From: a virus | Virus record (IMG/VR): IMGVR_UViG_3300006916_000415 | Coordinates: 1-23,077 of that record | DNA length: 23,077 bases | Reading direction: 5' to 3' (one strand) | Notes under the pieces: generated by a model | Told to the model about the DNA's origin: nothing | The model's database searches: none | What the model saw: only the letters and a program-made list of their open reading frames with translations | Shown: piece after piece, positions 20,658 to 23,077 of the stretch | Numbering within the stretch: the stretch's first letter is position 1 | Layout of the letters: the number at the start of each line of letters is the position of its first letter | Made by a program: the position numbers and the translations under genes

Positions 20658-21563
20658 ATGAGACACGTTGATTTATGCTCAGGCATAGGTGGTTTTGCCC
20701 TTGGTTTCCAATGGGCAGGACTATCCCCGCAGCCACAACTCTTTTGCGACATCGAGCCTTGGTGCCGCAGTATTCTCCAACAACACTGGCCTAATGTACC
20801 AGTAGCTTCAGACGTAAAGGAATTATCGAATGACCCAGACAGAAATGTTCCCGACTGTGACATCCTCACCGCAGGATACCCATGCCAACCGTTCAGTGCA
20901 GCGGGAAAGAGAAAGGGCACAGAAGATGACCGCCACATCTGGCCGTACATCCTCAAAATTGTTGCATCCAAAAGACCCACTTGGTGCGTTTTCGAAAACG
21001 TTTATGGGCACATCTCACTGGGACTCGACGAGGTGCTCACTGACTTGGAACACGAAGGCTACACCACAAGGACGTTTGTTGTTCCAGCTTGCGGCGTCAA
21101 CGCTCCCCACAAAAGAAACAGAGTCTGGATTATTGCCCACACCGACAACCCAAGACAACCCACAGGTGAAGGGGAATCCAGAGCATCCAAAGAGGGGAAC
21201 AACACTGGGCGGGTATGCGAGAATGTTTCCAACACCAGCAGCAGCCGACAGCAAGGGCACCACTGGGGGCGGTCAGAACAGTTCACTCAGGACGCATGTA
21301 AGGATGTTCCCGACACCCAGAGCATCGGAATACAAGGATTGTGGCCCAGTGGGAAGCAAGAGTCACACTCATATGAAGGACAGAAAATATCTATGTGCGA
21401 CAGTGAAGGAAGAAGACAAACCGACTGGGATGTTGAACCCAACGTGGGTAGAGTGGCTAATGGGATACCCAAAAGAGTGGACAGAATTAAAGGACTAGGT
21501 AATGCTATCGTACCACAGATAGCTGAACGCATAGCCTGGACGATCTTGGAGATTTCTAAATGA
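20658..21563 (+). CDS. DNA (cytosine-5) methyltransferase
   Basis: 301-aa enzyme that transfers a methyl group from SAM to cytosine C5, probably protecting phage DNA from host restriction. Motif I DLCSGIGGFALG (5-16), motif IV GYPCQPFSAAGKRKG with catalytic Cys76, motif VI ENV (113-115), motif VIII RNRVWI (153-158), and motifs IX-X VGRVANGIPKRVDRIKGLGN leading to AIVPQ. The region between VIII and IX (about 160-262, target recognition) is short, and contains repeated VSNT/VPDT phrases. A second open frame lies inside this gene (20830-21498). The ATG follows the preceding gene by five bases; its stop overlaps the next start (ATGA). Identification is secure; recognition sequence cannot be told. 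Confidence 0.95.
   Translation: MRHVDLCSGIGGFALGFQWAGLSPQPQLFCDIEPWCRSILQQHWPNVPVASDVKELSNDPDRNVPDCDILTAGYPCQPFSAAGKRKGTEDDRHIWPYILKIVASKRPTWCVFENVYGHISLGLDEVLTDLEHEGYTTRTFVVPACGVNAPHKRNRVWIIAHTDNPRQPTGEGESRASKEGNNTGRVCENVSNTSSSRQQGHHWGRSEQFTQDACKDVPDTQSIGIQGLWPSGKQESHSYEGQKISMCDSEGRRQTDWDVEPNVGRVANGIPKRVDRIKGLGNAIVPQIAERIAWTILEISK
20830..21498 (+). CDS. 222-aa protein encoded in the +1 frame inside the methyltransferase gene
   Basis: Lies wholly within the methyltransferase gene, shifted by one base. It has its own Shine-Dalgarno (AAAGGA, 20816-20821, eight bases before ATG 20830). The translation looks like a real protein: KMTATSGRTSSKLL (32-45), RLLFQLAAS (82-90), three LPTP/FPTP boxes (102-105, 133-136, 160-163) each followed by a short A/D-rich segment, and a C-terminal LNPTWVEWLMGYPKEWTEL before a stop that falls in the conserved motif IX-X of the methyltransferase. 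I recall near-identical phrases (MTATSGRKC, LPTPTAxD, WVEWLMGFP) in many hypothetical proteins beside phage and prophage methyltransferases, which supports dual coding; whether the protein is made is not known to me. A spurious frame shaped by amino-acid constraint on the methyltransferase remains the alternative. Confidence 0.6.
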   Translation: MTQTEMFPTVTSSPQDTHANRSVQRERERAQKMTATSGRTSSKLLHPKDPLGAFSKTFMGTSHWDSTRCSLTWNTKATPQGRLLFQLAASTLPTKETESGLLPTPTTQDNPQVKGNPEHPKRGTTLGGYARMFPTPAAADSKGTTGGGQNSSLRTHVRMFPTPRASEYKDCGPVGSKSHTHMKDRKYLCATVKEEDKPTGMLNPTWVEWLMGYPKEWTELKD

Positions 21564-21706
21564 AATTATACGTAGCAATATACGACGAAGAATTTGGCGG
21601 TAAGATCTGTTGGAAAAGCTTCAAGAGAAAGGAAGAGGCTGAGCAGTATATGAAAGATGCCAATGAACTCAACGGTATAAGGGCAGAACTTAAGGTAAAG
21701 GTTTAG
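21560..21706 (+). CDS. Small alpha/beta protein (48 aa)
   Basis: The ATG at 21560 overlaps the methyltransferase stop as ATGA. The product MKLYVAIYDEEFGGKICWKS, followed by a charged helix (KRKEEAEQYMKDANEL) and a beta-like end, is protein-like and coupled. Unknown function. Confidence 0.58.
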   Translation: MKLYVAIYDEEFGGKICWKSFKRKEEAEQYMKDANELNGIRAELKVKV

Positions 21707-21712
21707 CTGCGG

Positions 21713-21793
21713 ATGGAAACATATGAGCTAATATCTATTGGTACAACAGTAGCCTTTTGGTTTGTTGTCTACCTAGTCTACAAAAAGTTTTAA
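21713..21793 (+). CDS. Tiny single-TM membrane protein (26 aa)
   Basis: METYELISIGTTVAFWFVVY then LVYKKF: one hydrophobic helix (about 8-22) and a positive C-terminus, a topology seen in small phage membrane proteins. AAAGG lies ten bases upstream. Too short to be sure; kept because the charge pattern and ribosome site fit. Confidence 0.4.
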   Translation: METYELISIGTTVAFWFVVYLVYKKF

Positions 21794-21831
21794 TAGAGGT
21801 ACTTGAAATGCAGAAAAGATCCCTACGTAAA

Positions 21832-21935
21832 TACTGTTAGTACTACTGTTAGTATTACTCTTAGTTTTTATTTCTTATATAGAAAAATAATACTAATAGG
21901 TACTAGAAGTATATACCAATAGAAGTATAACTAGG
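21832..21935. repeat. Second TACTGTTAGTA repeat array
   Basis: TACTGTTAGTA at 21832-21842 and 21844-21854, with a degenerate third unit TACTCTTAGTT at 21856-21866, form a 12-base tandem repeat. TTAGTATTA (21849-21857) pairs with TAATACTAA (21888-21896). Right of this, the 11-mers CTAGAAGTATA (21903-21913) and ATAGAAGTATA (21919-21929) repeat at 16 bases. The same motifs occur at the hub (16491-16640). The array fills the 176-base gap before the next gene. Confidence 0.68.
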
Positions 21936-21969
21936 GTTCTCTTGCATTTAACTTAGAAAGGAAAAGGCA

Positions 21970-22182
21970 ATGGCAGACTACGAAGATGTTGAGATAGAAG
22001 ACATCCAAACAATAGATGAATACTTTGAAGAATTTGGTAACGATAAGAATGCCCTTAAATATCTGATAGGTTTATTCCTTGACCAAGTGTTTGATCTTCA
22101 GGAATTCATAGAAGAGAATGGACACACAGCTGAGGAGTTTTTTGAATGGCAGAAAGCAAAAGAGAAAAAGAATTACCACTGA
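21970..22182 (+). CDS. Small acidic protein (70 aa)
   Basis: AGAAAGGAAAAGG before ATG 21970. The protein is strongly acidic (MADYEDVEIEDIQTIDEYFE) and helical, ending in Lys-rich EWQKAKEKKNYH. Acidic small phage proteins can mimic DNA or bind host polymerase; nothing here shows which. Its expression is probably set by elements in the repeat array just upstream. Confidence 0.66.
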   Translation: MADYEDVEIEDIQTIDEYFEEFGNDKNALKYLIGLFLDQVFDLQEFIEENGHTAEEFFEWQKAKEKKNYH

Positions 22183-22292
22183 CAGAACATGATGATGTCA
22201 CACACTGGATAGGTGAGATGGAGAAGACTGATGGAAAGCAGAGTGATACCAATAGATCAACACCTAAGGGATCTTCAAAAGGAAAGGGATGA
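22146..22292 (+). CDS. Possible small hydrophilic protein overlapping its neighbours
   Basis: 48-aa frame with a good GAGGAG eight bases before ATG 22146. It overlaps the end of the 70-aa gene by 37 bases and the start of the next by 62, in another frame. Product: MAESKREKELPLTEHDDVTH then a Lys/Ser-rich tail. Composition is plausible but low-complexity; the main support is the ribosome site. Confidence 0.38.
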   Translation: MAESKREKELPLTEHDDVTHWIGEMEKTDGKQSDTNRSTPKGSSKGKG

Positions 22293-22398
22293 CCTAGAGT
22301 GGTCTGGTGATTTCAGTAGGTCTGACTTCCTACAGAAAATGATTGACGCAGCCAGACAGATGAGAGATAACGGCGAAGTATACTATCCACTATTCTGA
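22231..22398 (+). CDS. Small helical protein (55 aa)
   Basis: The ATG at 22231 is chosen because GGAG lies seven bases upstream; an in-frame ATG at 22213 has none. Product: MESRVIPIDQHLRDLQKERD, then SRSDFLQKMIDAARQMRDNG. Helical, charged. It ends eight bases before the tRNA. Function unknown. Confidence 0.62.
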   Translation: MESRVIPIDQHLRDLQKERDDLEWSGDFSRSDFLQKMIDAARQMRDNGEVYYPLF

Positions 22399-22406
22399 GA
22401 GATACA

Positions 22407-22483
22407 CCACCCTTAGCTCAACTGGATAGAGCAACTGCCTTCTAAGCAGTAGGTTGCAGGTTCGAGTCCTGCAGGGTGGGCCA
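22407..22483 (+). tRNA. trnR: tRNA-Arg (UCU anticodon)
   Basis: Complete cloverleaf: acceptor CCACCCT (22407-22413) with AGGGTGG (22473-22479); D stem GCTC/GAGC; anticodon stem ACTGC/GCAGT with loop CTTCTAA and anticodon TCT (22441-22443); T arm GCAGG-TTCGAGT-CCTGC; discriminator G and an encoded CCA (22481-22483). It reads AGA (and AGG by wobble), codons that are rare in many GC-rich alphaproteobacteria but common in this AT-rich phage (the methyltransferase, for example, begins ATG AGA). It is embedded in the early block. Confidence 0.95.
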
Positions 22484-22511
22484 AGATAACTGATTACATA
22501 AAGGAAATAAA

Positions 22512-22700
22512 ATGGGAAATATGTTTAGCGTTATGCCTAAGGAAGACATAGGTGCAAGAAGTTCTACTACAATAAAAGGTAGTAAGGTTTCTTTTACTAT
22601 GATAACTGGCAGGGAAGTTACCAAAGCTTACATACCTGTGAAGAAGACTTCGCTAAGGACAACCCCAAAGAAACCAAAAGCATTGAGAGGTAGACCCTGA
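22512..22700 (+). CDS. Small basic protein (62 aa)
   Basis: AAAGGA lies six bases before ATG 22512. Product: MGNMFSVMPKEDIGARSSTT, a beta-like middle and a Lys/Pro-rich C-terminus (KKTSLRTTPKKPKALRGRP). Its TGA overlaps the ThyX start (TGATG). Function unknown; the C-terminus may bind nucleic acid. Confidence 0.68.
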   Translation: MGNMFSVMPKEDIGARSSTTIKGSKVSFTMITGREVTKAYIPVKKTSLRTTPKKPKALRGRP

Positions 22701-23077
22701 TGTCAAACATTGAAGTAACATACGTAGATCACATGGGTACAGACTTATCTGTAGCTAATGCAGCACGAGTAAGCTTTGGCAAGAAGAGTGAGATGGATAG
22801 CAGTGATCCTTGGGGTCCACCTTTACTAAAGGTTAAGGACGCTAAGCTAATACGCTACCTTGCTAAGCATAAACACATCAGCCCATTCGGACATTGCTTT
22901 GCCAGCTTTCATGTCAAGGCACCTGTGTTTGTAGCTAGGCAGTTAGTCAAGCATAAGTTCCTACGTTGGAATGAAATCAGCCGTAGGTATGTTGACCATG
23001 AGCCTGAGTTCTATCAGCCAACAGAGTGGCGTGGACGTAGCGTAGATGCTAAACAGGGTAGTGAAGGGGTCACTTAT
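22700..23077 (+). CDS. thyX: Flavin-dependent thymidylate synthase ThyX, 3' end outside window
   Basis: 126 codons are visible; the gene continues beyond the right edge (full ThyX is about 210-250 aa). ThyX makes dTMP from dUMP with FAD and methylene-tetrahydrofolate. Recognisable features: SNIEVTYVDHMGTD start, ANAARVSFGKKS (19-30), HISPFGHCFASFHVKAPVFV (59-78), then RQLVKHKFLRWNEISRRYVD (80-99). The classic RHRxxSxxxxSxR motif is here K-H-K-F-L-R-W-N-E-I-S-R-R (84-96), with the two Arg replaced by Lys and the first Ser by Arg, a variant that also occurs, as I recall, in marine phage ThyX. It begins in the stop of the preceding gene (TGATG). Confidence 0.93.
   Translation, partial: MSNIEVTYVDHMGTDLSVANAARVSFGKKSEMDSSDPWGPPLLKVKDAKLIRYLAKHKHISPFGHCFASFHVKAPVFVARQLVKHKFLRWNEISRRYVDHEPEFYQPTEWRGRSVDAKQGSEGVTY

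Overview
The window is part of a tailed double-stranded DNA phage genome (class Caudoviricetes), probably a marine podovirus. Two blocks of tightly packed genes are transcribed away from a 0.9 kb AT-rich hub at about 16383-17304. The leftward (minus-strand) block holds lysis, packaging and head genes. The rightward (plus-strand) block holds many small early-type proteins, a cytosine methyltransferase, a tRNA and a ThyX-type thymidylate synthase cut by the window end. No integrase, repressor or CRISPR array is visible. An alphaproteobacterial host is my inference, from a DUF1127-type small protein and a holin resembling the three-TM gene-transfer-agent holins. A marine source is suggested by similarity to small basic Gly/Lys-rich proteins I recall from marine phages.

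Leftward block, in order of transcription: an 84-aa unknown (16382), a small two-TM putative holin, the three-TM GTA-type holin, a GH108 endolysin (15572-15063), eight small or low-complexity proteins (15058-12015), then a second transcription unit starting near 11966. That unit carries a DUF1127 protein missed by length-filtered gene calling (11902-11753), a probable small terminase, a conserved HTH-like protein, large terminase, a P22-like portal, a 64-aa protein, a 1468-aa multidomain protein with an HEMSH motif, a 78-aa protein and the scaffold. A third unit with its own sigma70-like promoter and a 278-nt structured leader drives the major capsid protein and the truncated next gene. The three promoters share a TAYAACTA -10 region.

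The hub holds, from left to right: a large imperfect hairpin with tandem 9-mers, a near-consensus leftward promoter, four TGTTAC repeats close to helical phase, a C-rich stretch whose minus strand is a canonical G-quadruplex motif, four copies of a 16-bp palindrome (consensus AGTTTAACRTTAAACY), and two TGTGATCACA palindromes. The TACTGTTAGTA repeat family of the hub recurs 5.2 kb away at 21832-21930. This layout is what an origin/early-control region would look like, but that is inferred.

The rightward block starts with a GP88-like cysteine-motif protein (17305) and continues with small proteins, many coupled by TAATG, ATGA or TGATG junctions. Its most striking feature is at 20658-21563. The C5-methyltransferase gene encloses a 222-aa ORF in the +1 frame (20830-21498) that has its own Shine-Dalgarno sequence and protein-like repeated LPTP/FPTP boxes and a WVEWLMGYP motif. 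This appears to be dual coding. The methyltransferase, tRNA-Arg(UCU) and ThyX fit a phage that modifies its DNA, supplements AGA decoding and makes its own dTMP.
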